DNA of 64,000 nucleotides from assembly GCA_036872755.1 (NCBI GenBank), contig JAVHNS010000005.1, forward strand, positions 434,001 to 498,000, written 5' to 3'. Under the pieces are notes generated by a model, which worked only from the letters and a program-made list of their open reading frames with translations, did not search any database and was not told the DNA's origin. Numbering within the stretch: position 1 is the stretch's first letter; each line of letters starts with the position of its first letter. Positions 33,463 to 45,258 of the stretch are shown here, piece by piece. The DNA is from Orbilia blumenaviensis (taxonomy: Eukaryota; Ascomycota; Orbiliomycetes; Orbiliales; Orbiliaceae). Both the position numbers and the translations under genes were made by a program.

Positions 33463-35207
33463 ATGCCTTGTGATCACGACGTATCCTTCAACTTCATCAA
33501 CGGTAAACGGACTCCAAATAACTGGTATTTTTTATGCATCCAGCAACTAACCCAGAAAACCCATCCTTCTTTCCTTTTTCCCCGACAGGAACCGCGCTAT
33601 CAGGTATCACGTTTAGGATGAACGTCCAGAGTAACACGGGCACGGCAGACGGCAACATGCCATCTGCCCCCAGCAAAGATGCCTTACCAGAACCTACTGC
33701 AACCACAGCAATCAGGAACTTCATCATCAGCATCATCACCAGTATCATTGCTGCCCTCATTGCCACTGTCCTTGTCTGTCTTCCATCCTTTAACCTTCGA
33801 GAAAGACATCGACGATACCGACGAAATCGACAGAATCCATCATCAGCAGTTTCCATTCCTCAATCTGATTTCTTGTCGAAGCCGCTTCCCTCTCTCATCA
33901 CCCACCATTCCCTCTATTTGATCGAGGTGAGTAATTATCGTATAGGATTCACATATTCCTTCCCAGTTCCACCCCTTCTTTCCTCATCTTCTTTCCCCAT
34001 TTCGAAGATTGGTTCTTCGGAGACGCGATTTGCAACCTTTTGGCTTCGAAGAATAGCTGGTACGGTTTTCCTCCTTCTCCACCAACCGGCTGTCGGGTCC
34101 GTTAGCGTGGCTAGCCTCAACATGGGCATACGCTCGTGTCACCCCCCATCCTTCCTATCCTTCTTTTTTCTTGCCTAGATCGTCGTATCTTTCGTATTCC
34201 TTTTTGTCTTTTTCATCTAGGTACTAACTGTTTTGGGTATTATAGCTTTCAAGGTCACTGCCCCTACTACCATTACTAAGGAAAACCCGTTCAATAGAAA
34301 TGGACGGTGACCTCCCCTTCCACAATACCACTATGCCGACCCCAGATATTTGCGGCTGTGGGTCTTTGACGAACGACGCGACCCACTCGGGCCCGTCAAA
34401 CCTCTGGCTCTCTCGCCCTGAAGAGGGCAGAAGAAGATCGTCTTGTTCCTCCCCGCCCCCAACTCGCAGCCGGAAGCTCCCGGAGCCTTGGGAAAGCTTC
34501 GAGGACAATGATCCTTGGTTCCCAGCTACCAGGGAAGCCGAGCATCGAATGATGCTCGTAACGTTGGCAGAGCACGTGCTTTCACGTGCCAAGTTCCTCG
34601 AGTTTGTTGGTGGGTCCGCTGAGGACCGTGTGGTATGTCTTGTTCTTTTTTTGTTCATCGATCTTGTTCATCGATCTTGTTCATCATATATATTCCCTTG
34701 TTTTCCACAGCTTTTCATGTATCGGTGTATAAGTATATATGTATGTGTAGGTATATATATTCATAAAAGTACTAACGTCGTATATGCAATCTATAGAGTG
34801 TCATCAAGACAATCACCGAACCCCACCGTGCTCTTCTCCTCAAGCTGGTAGGAGACACGATGGCCCCCTCCCCACTCCGAAACAACGAGGAAAGCATGGC
34901 GCAAAACCCCAGCTACGCGGCAGCAGACATGGCCCGCGCGCTGTTTCACCACAAACACTTGTTTACAAGTGTAGAGTGGTATATCATCTGTGCCGACTGG
35001 TTCCGTTCGTGGACTGGACTTTCGATGGCAGAGGCGTTGGTTAGTGGTGTGGGGGATGAGGAGTGGGAGGTGAAGTGGGGGATGGAGGTTGCGAGGTTGG
35101 GGGAGAGTGGAGATGTGGAGGCGCTGGCGGGCATGCAACCGCGTTTGAAGAGGAGGTTTCGAGCATTTGCATACTGGGAGGAAGGGTATGAGCATGCATC
35201 TTTCTAA
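33463..35207 (+). CDS. Putative single-pass membrane protein of unknown function, about 400 aa (5' part tentative)
   Basis: Last exons are secure: 34246-34632 and 34797-35207, joined in phase 0 (donor GTATGT, acceptor CTATAG). The exon at 34246 is preceded by a textbook branch site GTACTAACTG and TATTATAG, so an upstream exon exists. The best donor is GTGAGT at 33927, in phase, ending a frame with a membrane span (FIISIITSIIAALIATVLVC) and a basic LRERHRRYRRNRQN on its inner side. The 5' end is either the ATG at 33534 or an exon 33463-33502 (MPCDHDVSFNFIN) spliced to 33544; both are in frame. The C-terminal part (EAEHRMMLVTLAEHVLSRAK, ADMARALFHHKHLFTSVEWY) is helical and of no known family. 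The 319-nt intron is the weakest point. Confidence 0.5.
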
Positions 35208-35820
35208 ACACCCTTCTCTCTCTGTCCCTTCCTTTGCCTGGCTCCCCCTCCCTTTACCGTTCTTTACCGTTTACGACCTCATCATGATTTCCTTCGTCGT
35301 CATTACCCCCTTCCTGTTTCTCTTTCCCACCCTCTGTCTCGCTCTCTCTCATTTAATATGCATCATGTCCCGGCGTTAATGTGGTAAAGAGGAGGCGTTT
35401 TTGTTCAGATGAATCCCTACTGCCTATTAGAATGCACTGCCTGTCCCTGTCTTTGGTTTAATAAAAAAAATATTTGTATTGTGCTGTACTGTTTGTCTCA
35501 TACCTAGACTCCGACTTCGCATCAATGCGTTATGGAGCTCTGTACTGCACTGTACAGTACCTTGTTTTCGTTTTCTTGTTTTAGATTTCCTTTGTCTATA
35601 AAATTAAGACGAAGTAGTAGAAGAAAGAGAAAAAGGTTTTTATAGAGCGGTTTACAGAGCATAGATTTCCCAAATCATGCAAAAGCCCAAACCCATCCAC
35701 CCCGATGTATCATAAGAGACCAAGGAGCCCAAAAAAGAGAAGTAAAGAAGAAGGTGCTACCGCTAAACAATGAAATAGAACTCATAGTGGAGGAAAACAA
35801 AGTAGTAGTCATGAAGTATA
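35208..35820. other. Intergenic interval between convergent genes
   Basis: T/C-rich 3' flank of the membrane protein gene and 3' UTR of VMA13. No gene seen. Confidence 0.5.
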
Positions 35821-37516
35821 TTAACCTCCAAACGCATACCTCAAAAACTCCTGGACCGCCTTCAAACTTTCATAGCGGACCTCAGGATCACTATCTCCCA
35901 TCAACTGCATAACCCTAGCTTTAACAGCTACGCCATCCCACACCCTTCTCTTCTCTGGAACCTCCCTAACCAGTACTCCGACATCATGTGCTGCAACTGC
36001 CAACACCAGCTTCTCTTCACTCTCCTTCAACACTCTAGCAAGACACTGCACCAACTCCCCGTTATTCTCCTCCATAATCCTCCTCGCATTCTTCTTCCAG
36101 AAATCCTGGTTACGATGCGGCGGCGTCCAGCTCAGATGACCGCTTCGGATCTCAGTCGCATATTCGTCAAAGTTTGTTTGAGTCAGCTGGAACGCTTCCA
36201 GAGACGTCAGACAAGTGTCAAGATCGCCCGTAAGATCTGGGTCTGTGAATTTACGAGCTTTTAAGGTGGTGAGAAGAGGTAGTAGTCGTGATAGGAGCAA
36301 TGATGGTAAATTGGGACCGGGTGATTTCACGATCAGGTTGGTGAATATTGCGAGGCATACTCGTAGAATCTTCTCTTTTAGTGCGCAGCGGAGTAGGTGC
36401 ACTAGTGGCGGTATCAGGTCATATTTCCTATATCACATCACCATATTAGTACCTCTGCTCCCTCAGTTTGAAATAGCATGTCTAAGGAGAAGAAAGGAAG
36501 AGGAGGGACATACTCATCAAGCTCATCGGCAATCTCTTCCTCAAAACTCAACTGCCAAATTGCAACGAGCACATGATACAGCAGCTGTAGGTTCACTCCT
36601 CCCTGCTTCAGCCCAGCTCCACCAGCACCACTGCTGCTCGCACCGCTCAACAACGAAGTACTAGCGGAACTACTGCTGGTATTGGCGACTGACCCGACAT
36701 CCGTTGTCCGTGACCCTTTGCTTCCTGCCGCCGCCGTCTCAACTACTCCGGTAAGACCTCTCATCGTCTCATCGCCCATCTGCCAAAACGTCATTCTCGC
36801 AAACGAGTTCCTTAGCAACAGTACATAGTTCTGTACCGCTAGGTCCTGTAGATTCCATTCCGCCGATTCGGAGGATGAAGCAGACGAAGAAGAGGATGAA
36901 GAAATAGTAGCAAGGTATTTGAATAGCGTCGGTAGAGCCTGTTTTACTGGCTTTTCGGTTCTACTGCTGCTGGGCAGGAGCAGAGATGCAGAGATAAGAG
37001 TTGTAAGCAGCGAAGAGGTGATGATTGGAATTGGGGCATCTGTGTGGTCAAGTAGTGTCATGAGATGGGTGTATGGGTCCTGGTGTTTATTGAGCGCTGC
37101 TACGAATGATGGGACGTCTTTCATTATCGCAATAGCCGTTAGTTATAAGTGATACCAATCTCCATCATCAAATATATCGGAATGAAAGGGAAAAAAACTG
37201 AAGAAAAATACACACCTTCACAGATTTCAACCGCCAGCACCAACAAGTACTGCACAAGCTCAACCTTCTTCCCACTTCTCTCCAGCAATCCCTTCGCCCT
37301 CCCATCCGCATCCCCAACAATGAGGGCAGCATAACTCTCCAAATCTGCCTCTACGATAGCCACCCGTTTTTCCCTCCCGACCTTATCGACCGCTTTGGTC
37401 AGCTTCAGCTCCTGCTCGCTGATAACATTGGTGCGTTGGAGGTGGTCCCACGGGATCGGACGGGCGCGTATGCTCTGGATTAAAGAGCTGATGATTGCTG
37501 GGGGTGGAAGCGACAT
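35821..37516 (-). CDS. VMA13: V-type proton ATPase subunit H, 503 aa
   Basis: Exons (minus): 37216-37516, 36514-37117, 35821-36427; 1512 nt, 503 residues with all junctions in frame. The start is MSLPPPAIISSLIQSIRARP, followed by WDHLQRTNVISEQELKLTKA. Helical armadillo-like repeats run through the middle (ILRVCLAIFTNLIVKSPGPN). The C-terminal signature LSWTPPHRNQDFWKKNARRI, continuing MEENNGELVQCLARVL, is diagnostic of subunit H. The end is DSDPEVRYESLKAVQEFLRY. Subunit H bridges V1 and Vo and silences free V1. A Ser-rich insertion (ISSSSSSSASSSESAEWN and GSVANTSSSSASTSLLSGAS) makes it somewhat longer than the 478-residue yeast protein. Confidence 0.95.
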
Positions 37517-38165
37517 CGTGTAAAAGTTGTTTATTTATGCCCCTATCCCTTCCTTTTTGTGTTTTTTGTCCCTTTGTCGGATGTCCGATCGGGTCTTGAG
37601 ATCGAGGAGGGGTGGTCCGGTTTCGAGGGTTTAGGTAAGGTACCAGGTATACGTACTTTATGTTTTAGGCGAGAGGTGGAGGGGATGAGGTCAGTGGAGC
37701 TGCGTGGTTTGCCCCGCCAAGACTATTGATTTCCAGAACAACGCAATATATCGTGGCACCTTGTGTTATTTTGAGAGCTTCTCCTCGACCACAATTACCT
37801 ATACCCAGCTATAGACGCACACCCCCTTGACCAGAGTTTATAACGACCCTTCCAATGTCACTGATATAAGACTAATAAAACCCCTGTAACACCTTCACAA
37901 ATAGAGGAGGAGTTCGTAGTGCTAATTGGCTGACTTAGATATTGATCGAGTCCATTCCTAGGTATCTTGTAATATATACCATATGCTTTTATACCTCTTT
38001 AAAAAAAAAATACAAAAAAAAAATCGGAGGGAAAATATAGCTTCAAAAAGGACCCCGCTGAACCGCTACAAACCACAATAAAAAACAAAAGCTACCCTAA
38101 AGAAAATGCGAATCCTACCACTAATACTCTTCCAAAAAAATACTACACAAATAACACATATCACA
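37517..38165. other. Intergenic interval between VMA13 and SCY1-like gene
   Basis: Promoter of VMA13 and 3' UTR of the SCY1-like gene. Two short poly-A runs near 38002-38020. No coding region supported. Confidence 0.5.
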
Positions 38166-41100
38166 TTACAAAAGACTATCGAAAGCACTCATCCCCGTCG
38201 ATGACGACTTCCCTACATTCTTCGTCGGCTGCATGGGCTGCATCGGTTGCATGGCTTGCATAGACTGCATAGACTGCATAGGCTGCATAGCTTGCATGCC
38301 CATTCCCATGCCCATACCCATGCCCTGCTGCTGCTGCTGCCTCTGCGGTTGTATCTGTGGTTGCATCTGCTGAACGGGCGCACTCGGTGGCGGCGCAATC
38401 CCCCACCCCGAAAACTCCGTCTGTTTCACCGGTGGCGCCTGCTGCCTCGTCTGTCCGAAAAGTATTGTTGGATGTGACTCTTGCTTCTGCTGCATCACGC
38501 CCCACCCACTACTACCGCTATTACTGTTCGTAGTAGTGCTAGGCGCGGGATTACTGGGAAACGACGGCTTCTTCAATGCTGAACTCCAATCTATACCTCC
38601 TGTGCTTTGTGACTGCTGCTGTGGCATCGAAGGCCGTGCAGGTTGTAATGGCTGCATTGACGATGCTGCCGTGCTACTCTGTGCACCGCCAATAGCAAGA
38701 TTTCCCATCCCCAATCCAAGCCCGCCCATAACCGCGCCAGAACTATTCGAATTCACAATCCCAGGTCTTGACGGCTGTAGAGGCTGTGTCATCCCCGGTT
38801 TGCTCGGCTGTAAAGCCCCAAATCCAGATAGCTGCTGATTCACAGGCTGTGTGGTTACACTTCTGGCCGACGGCGGTGGAGGTGAGAATGTGGATGTCGG
38901 CGCAGGCGTGGACCACGAAAATGCTGGAACGTCTTTCTTCGGCGGTGCAGACGCCGGTTTACTTGGCATAGCAGAAGGTGTGATCGTGGTAGCCGATGCC
39001 CAGGGGTCAGGAGACACACCCCGATCACCACCACTACCACCACTAACCGAAGGTTTCTTCCCAAACACCAGTTCCTCGAAATCCTCGGCTTCCACGGGCT
39101 TATTTGACACCCCATTCCTTGCTGCCCCGTTCGTAGCCCCGCCGCCGAATTCTACCACCGGAGAGGCAGCCTCCGCGGTAGCGGTATCAGCCAGCTTTCT
39201 CAACTGCTCCTGCTCAACTTTATTTGATAATTGCTTGATGGTAGTCATGAACTGCTTGAACTGCTGGAGGTTAAGCAGCGGGCCAAGCGATAAGGCCCAA
39301 AGTGAGGGAATAACCTCTGTCGCCAGCGTATTCGTGTCCACTAGCGATCCTATCTGCATGTAGAGATCCAACGCAGCAATCTACACCCACGCATTAATTA
39401 GCATATGCACATTCTCAGCGTTATCGTGTAGATATATCATCTTCTAGTATATGTTATATCTAGAATGGGTAAGGATTATCTTACCATAACAGCCGGCTCC
39501 CTTGTCTTAATCCCCTTAATCAACGGTACCACTTTCTCCTGCACCGTAAACCTATCCAAACAAACCGAGCTGCCATCATTACCCTTAATTTCCCCAGACA
39601 GCCCGTCATCCGTACTCACACTACCACCGCACAACACCCTCAACGCCTCAAAACATGCAATCTTGATTCCCAGACTTGACGTTTTAGCAAACACCGTCGA
39701 AACGACTGGGAAAATATCGGTTTTGACATTATTGAAGGTGATATTCGGTAACACTTGACCCAAAGACTTCAATGCCAGGCCCTGTAGGTGGGACGTAGGC
39801 GAGTCTAATGCGAGAAGATAGAGTGGAACTATGTCCTCTCTAAATTCGGATAAGGTGCACTTCTCGCGCAGAACGCCCAGGCGCTCGACCATGACCGCCA
39901 ATGCAGCATCCCTGCCATCGCGCTCCGTGCCAGGGCGAGGAGCTGACGAGGAGATCTCGGGCGCAGTGGCAGCTGCAGCGTCTTTCTTCTTATGAAGGTC
40001 GAAAGTGGTTCGGAAGGCCGGCAGGACCTTCTCACCGATCAGACGGCTCCCTGCCGGTAAGCCCTCGAGGAGGGTGAGTACGGCAGCGAGGGTCCAAGGC
40101 AGCAGCTCCCCTTTATCCTTAAGTTCTTCGACTAGCATCGGTAAGATCTTCCTCTGAGCGACTCCTGTAGGGAACTGTGGCAGGACCTTCGGAAGGCCCC
40201 GCATGAAGGCATTCTTTTCATTGGCGGACTTCGCAGGGAAATTGTCGAGAAAACGAATAGTCGAGACCAGGATATTGTCGAAGTAACCGGCTTCCTGGAA
40301 TTCTTTCGCTGTGAGACGATTGACAGGCCGACGGGTGATAAGCCTAGGGAGGACATCGTCCACAAGAGCCTGAGGGATGGCCTTGCTACAGAGAAAGTTG
40401 TTCGATTGGTTTGGGACAGACGAAGAGGAGTTGAAGAGCCGTCTGAAATTGGTGGGAGAGTTGTGAGCTTTGAGTGGGGACTCGTGTGGGGAGTTGTATA
40501 TCGAAATGATGAGCAGGCCGAGGGAGAATAGGTCGAGGGCAGGAGTAATGGAGGAGTCGAGGAGCAGGTCTGGCGAGCAGTAATCGAGGTTCAACTGGAC
40601 GGAACTGGGCAACCGCTGATCATGCTGGGAGGCCAGACTGACAAGATCAACGGGAAACGGCGACGGCGACGGCGACGGCGAAGTCCCTCCTCCTGTGCCA
40701 GATGAAGACGATACAGAAGGGTCGTTCCGGTGAGAGGCAGAGAAGGCGAGGCCTGCGATCTTCCAGTCGGACTTGGCGTTGACAAAGACGGCATCCGGTG
40801 TAAGGTTGCCGTGAACAAGGCCGGCGCTCTCATGAAGAAACTCAAGACCCTTGGCTAGCTGAAGTAGACCCTTCTGAATCTCGAGTTCGTCAATGTCGAC
40901 ATCCTGACGGCGCCTGTGCCGAGAGTCTCCAGACCGAGACTTGTCGTCAAGGACGGACTGTAGCGAGCCGACAACATGCTCAGTAACGAAGGTGAGACCA
41001 GACCGAGACTCCTCTAGAGGCTCAACGAGTTCAAGGACGTTCGGGTGCCTGAGACGTGCCAACAAGCCGACTTCCTTCTTTAATCGGTCGATAACCTCAT

Positions 41101-41332
41101 CTTGGGCAGGCTTGAGGCCGTGGTTCGAGCGTAGGGACTGGTGCTGGCCAGGGGCGCTAAGGGAGGAGCGCTCGAAGACGAAGGCGCTGTATGTTACCCC
41201 GGTAGACTTTTTTCGGGCATCGTATATCTTCCAGGGTCCGGCGTGGGAGACGGGCTGTGGGGAGAGGGCGTAGAGGGAGGACAGCGAGGGGGTGCTGAGC
41301 GACTTGATGGCGGCATTGAAGAGGCCCGCCAT
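38166..41332 (-). CDS. SCY1: SCY1-like pseudokinase with HEAT-repeat region, 1020 aa
   Basis: Two exons, 39485-41332 and 38166-39380 (104-nt intron, donor GTAAGA, acceptor GGTGTAG); 3063 nt, 1020 residues. Kinase-like residues about 30-340 contain VIDRLKKEVGLLARLRHPNV and LAKGLEFLHESAGLVHGNLT. The catalytic loop is HGN instead of HRD, and the DFG position is AGL, so it is a pseudokinase. VLPRLITRRPVNRLTAKEF and HEAT-type helices (FREDIVPLYLLALDSP, LQGLALKSLGQVLP) follow. The C-terminus is disordered with PPPSARSVTTQP and a Gln/Met-rich tail built from QPMQSM and GMGMGM units. SCY1-family proteins (yeast Scy1, fission yeast Ppk32, human SCYL2) act in Golgi/endosomal coated-vesicle traffic. A CGACGG hexamer run near 40660-40680 encodes SPSPSP. 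Confidence 0.93.
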
Positions 41333-43271
41333 CTCTTTCTTCTTAGGCTAAGCTTGTTCTCCCTTTATAACTCTTTTGATCAATCAATCACCTACTCCTC
41401 TCTCTCTCTCTCCCTGTCAGTGTCAATCGGTCAGTCAATGCATCAGTCGGTCAACCAGCTAGATGGTAGTCGTAGTGTGTATTGCAGGGAAGTATGGTGA
41501 TATGGCGGTGAGATGAGGTTGAGGTTGAGGGGGTTGTGAGAGGATAGGTAGTACGTAAGTCTGTATGGTATAGAAAGGTATCAGGCCAGGCTGTGATGTT
41601 GCCTTAACGAAACACCAAATTTAAACCGCTGCCACCAACAGCTCCACAGCACGATAACATAACCAGACCACCCAAACTATAGCTACTAAATAACAATTTA
41701 AACAAAATAGATAAAAATCAAATTATATCAAATCAAATCATATGATAAGATGAAGCGAAAGGATAAAAAAGAAGTCTCCTAGATAGAATCAAGTAGAATG
41801 AAATATGAATATGCATATGTCCGCCTCCTGGTTGAGGATGGAATGCCGCAAAAGGCAACAACAGCTTGTCCAACACCCGGCCTAAGCTAGCTATCCGGCA
41901 TCAGAATGATATCATACAGAACATCAACTCCAATAACATCAACTATCAGCCTTAAAGTAAAGGCAATTTTCACCTGTCCAGTTACTCTAGAATTCTGTCT
42001 ATCGTCGGCCGTCCTAGTAGCTAGTTATTCTCCATTCTATTAAAGCGAATCCAGAGAAATTACATTTCAAACCAATAACAAGTTAGAATCACATAAAACA
42101 CCACAACAACACTTTGTGCGGAAGGTTTAGACATGAGATAAAATACTACTCTACAATCCTGATATTGCTTAAAGACAGGCCAAAAGGTTATCAGATCGAT
42201 CTTATCCCCCGTACGCCTCTTGCCTTTTCTACAGAATAGGTATTTCCCAAATATGATTCTAATTTTGGGACAGATATCAGACCACTAGATCACTGATATC
42301 ATTTTTTACTCGCTTCCGGAATCGTATATACGCGTATCGCATTGCATGTGCATAACTATTGTTCGAATTCGCTTAAATCCCTCGTATTTTAAGATGATAA
42401 ACCTAGTCTAGCTATCAATAAGTCCTGCCATTTGGATCGGGGCGCAGGAATATCTCGCCTCGCCAGATACCAGATACATCTTTTTACCAGCCCTATTAGG
42501 TAGGTTCCCTTACCACCCGCAACTACAAATACGAACATCAAATATATCATGAATCGAGCAGCAATAATAACGTTAAAACGCTGATATATTAGTACGTAAA
42601 CGACCCGGATTCAGTAGCAAGGCTAGTCCGTAGCCGAAAATACATCCCCATTTCAGCAATTGCCCCAGTCTTGGGTATACACGGATACGAGTAGCGATCG
42701 CGATTTCAAGATGAAACTTAGTGATTCTAATCATTTGCTATGGATCCATGAACGGCCTGATTCTTAAGACCTTGCGCCCTGTCAACCTTTGGCGTAATGG
42801 TCCCTGATTTGGATATCAGTAGAGACGTTAAGACGGGTCGGCTAACCTCTGCTTATGCCAAGGTCGTGGCTGCCCAGTATTTCACGTATGAAGCTCGTAT
42901 ATTTTTGATATACCTTCGATTCATGGGAGCGTATGAAGCATCAACACCTTCTTTTGTAGTATTCAATCTTCTCATGACAACGGCTCGGCTTCGTGAACCA
43001 GCCTCCGCGAAGTTGCCCGCCTATAGCTAGACCCCTGTGAATCTATTTTTTGACCATCTTCCAAACTATAGCATTCGCTTCGAAGATTGAAAACTCTATA
43101 GAGAAACTCACTCTCGGAGTGCTTCTCGAGAAGAATATAAAAGCCCTTCTATCTCCCGACTTGAATAAAAAATATCATTATCAATATCCATATCTCAGAA
43201 ACAGCAACATCAGATTTCGCTATCCTTGACTCTAATTCTAGTAAATTTCTTACTTTCAACTCTAATTCAAA
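41333..43271. other. Intergenic interval, 1.9 kb
   Basis: Contains a (CT) run near 41399-41412 and TCAAAT/ATCAAA simple sequence near 41710-41745. A plus-strand frame at 42797-43030 has no family resemblance. Towards the end a TATAAAA box serves the secreted-protein gene. Confidence 0.5.
43136..43142 (+). promoter_or_regulatory. TATA box of the secreted cysteine-rich protein gene
   Basis: TATAAAA lies 130 nt upstream of the ATG at 43272, with a pyrimidine/A-rich leader between them, as in inducible secreted-protein genes. Confidence 0.6.
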
Positions 43272-44153
43272 ATGAAGGCCAACTTCCTTACCGTTGCTGC
43301 TCTCAGCACTTTTGTGAGTGAAACTCCTAGAAACCTGACTCTCTCTCTAGCTAGCTAACAATATAATCCATAGATCTGCCACGCTTCTGGATACGTCATT
43401 GCTCGCGCCGATCAGGTTTCTGAAGCTACTCTTGCCAATGCTCCCCCAATCGTGTTCACTGGTCCAGCCTTTCCTGGCGGTCCGGACGTCAATATCACCG
43501 GGACCGTAGAGCATATTTTCGCCAAATTGCATGAGATGAACCCCAAATACGACGCTTGGGAATTTCCCGACTACCAGCAAGAGATGGCTCGAAAGGGTCT
43601 AACCAAGGATGGTCCTATTGGTCTTGGAGCTCGAAGTGGTAACCTAGAGAAAAGAGGATGGGTAAGTTGATTTTTAACCACATAACTTATGAGCTAGTGT
43701 ACGTATATACTAAACACCCCTATGTAACTTTAGACCAAATGCAACGTCGACGGAAAGCCGGTTGGAAACTATATCACTCAATGCGCCGAGGGTATTAGGT
43801 ACCTCAAGGGTCTGAATGGTTATTGCGGTGCGCCTAAGGGCTGGGCTGGCTGTTCTCGTGTGTCTTGCTCGCATAACTGTGGTATCTTCCTCTGCAACGA
43901 CGTAAGTTCTCCACATTATATATAGGGATCAAGTTATGACACATCTCGGCAGCTCCTAGAATACTAACGTCTCGAGCAATACTAGAATAACCACAAAATT
44001 TCAGTCAAGTGCAGCAACATTGTAGGAGACTTTTATGATATCGTCGAAGAGTGTGGCAACAAGTGGAAGGATTTCATTGTGTCCGTCAAGGGTGCTATTT
44101 ATCGTGACGGGCCACCTAAATGGAATACTCTCGTCGCATCGCAAAGCTGTTAA
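43272..44153 (+). CDS. Secreted cysteine-rich protein with Kex2-type propeptide, 221 aa
   Basis: Four exons: 43272-43313, 43374-43661, 43734-43901, 43986-44153. Lengths are 42, 288, 168 and 168 nt, so all introns are phase 0; total 666 nt, 221 residues. Signal peptide: MKANFLTVAALSTFICHASG. A propeptide rich in Asp and Pro follows and ends NLEKRGW, a Kex2-type site at the boundary of exons 2 and 3. The mature part (about 110 residues) holds ten cysteines, consistent with five disulfides: TKCNVDGKPVGNYITQC, GYCGAPKGWAGCSRVSC, HNCGIFLCND, VKCSN, EECGNKW and the C-terminal QSC. There is a good TATA box 130 nt upstream. The class resembles fungal secreted small cysteine-rich proteins (effector-like, adhesion-like or antimicrobial). 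I do not recognise a named family and claim no toxic activity. Confidence 0.82.
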
Positions 44154-45258
44154 GAACCTCCAAATCGAATCGCGCTGGGTTGACTCTGAAGTTGAAAGGA
44201 ATATGTGTAACCTTTCCTAGCTGGGACCAGCGCGCCAGCTGTTTACAGTCACTCAATATCGGTCTAGGCAGAAGTTGATAGATTGGAAACTTACATGTAT
44301 ATTAGTCCTGTAATATACGCATATGTATATATATTTACAGAATTTTACGCAATACTAAGCACTATTGTTCCGTGCCAGACCTCGACTGTCCATAAATTAC
44401 TACCTACGTAGCTTAAAATCATCTTTAATTGCAATTGAAACAGCACAGTACTGCAGCTGCAGTGAGTATTCGAACTCATAGCCTGTTACCTTTACTATAG
44501 AATACCATAATGATACATATAATCATATATATATAATTAATTGAAAGTAATATCCCTTACTTTCCTTTGAGCCTCAATAAAAGTACTATGTATATGCATG
44601 GTTACTCTAAGCTTCGTTATGTGGCTACCCAAGTATCTATGCGATTGTGGACTTTCACAACTCAATCACTCAAGTTAACAGTAACAATTGCAACATACAC
44701 CGTCCAAGCCAAGTTGGTAAGCACGTGATATCTATGATCTTCTTTATCTAATCAGATCGTTTTGTAGTCAAATTATCCAGGTAATTTAAACGGGTAAAAG
44801 CTTATCAGCGAACAATATGTAGCGGACTAAAGTATGGTAATAGACAATGCAAATCCGGCTATTATTATGCTTTCAATTGCTGGAGCTTAAAAGTTTAGCT
44901 ATCTCGGAGCTCTGCCCCCTGAACGACCGGCGCGGAGAAACAGGGCTAAGGGTCCACAATGCAGTGAGTAACTCTGGCTGGTTACTAACCGTGTCGCTAT
45001 CGAATCCATGGCCATGCAATAACCAATCCATAAATACACCAGTAATTATAAATACTAGTACCCATATCAACCACACACACTCTCTCTCTCACTCGAGCAC
45101 ACGCTGTTAAACTCGCATTACCCTCTTCATCCCACCTCCCTTGCATTGCAATCCCAATCGGTCGGCCAGATCCATACCAATTGCCCCTCATCGATATCAG
45201 CCAACCACCAGCCCAACCCACCAATTGATAAACACTCAATAATTAGAAAAAATCAACA
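44154..45258. other. Intergenic interval upstream of the aminotransferase
   Basis: AT-rich DNA with a CTGCAGCTGCAG palindrome near 44452 and a CACACAC/TCTCTCTC run near 45075-45095. No gene supported. The 5' UTR of the aminotransferase is AC-rich. Confidence 0.5.

Noticed and set aside
42797..43030. Plus-strand frame of 77 codons upstream of the secreted protein gene
   Set aside because: No conserved motif, no splice-linked partner; probably chance.
44465..44495. B-box-like GAGTTCGAATACTC on the minus strand
   Set aside because: No A box at a suitable distance and no tRNA fold; likely chance near a CTGCAG palindrome.
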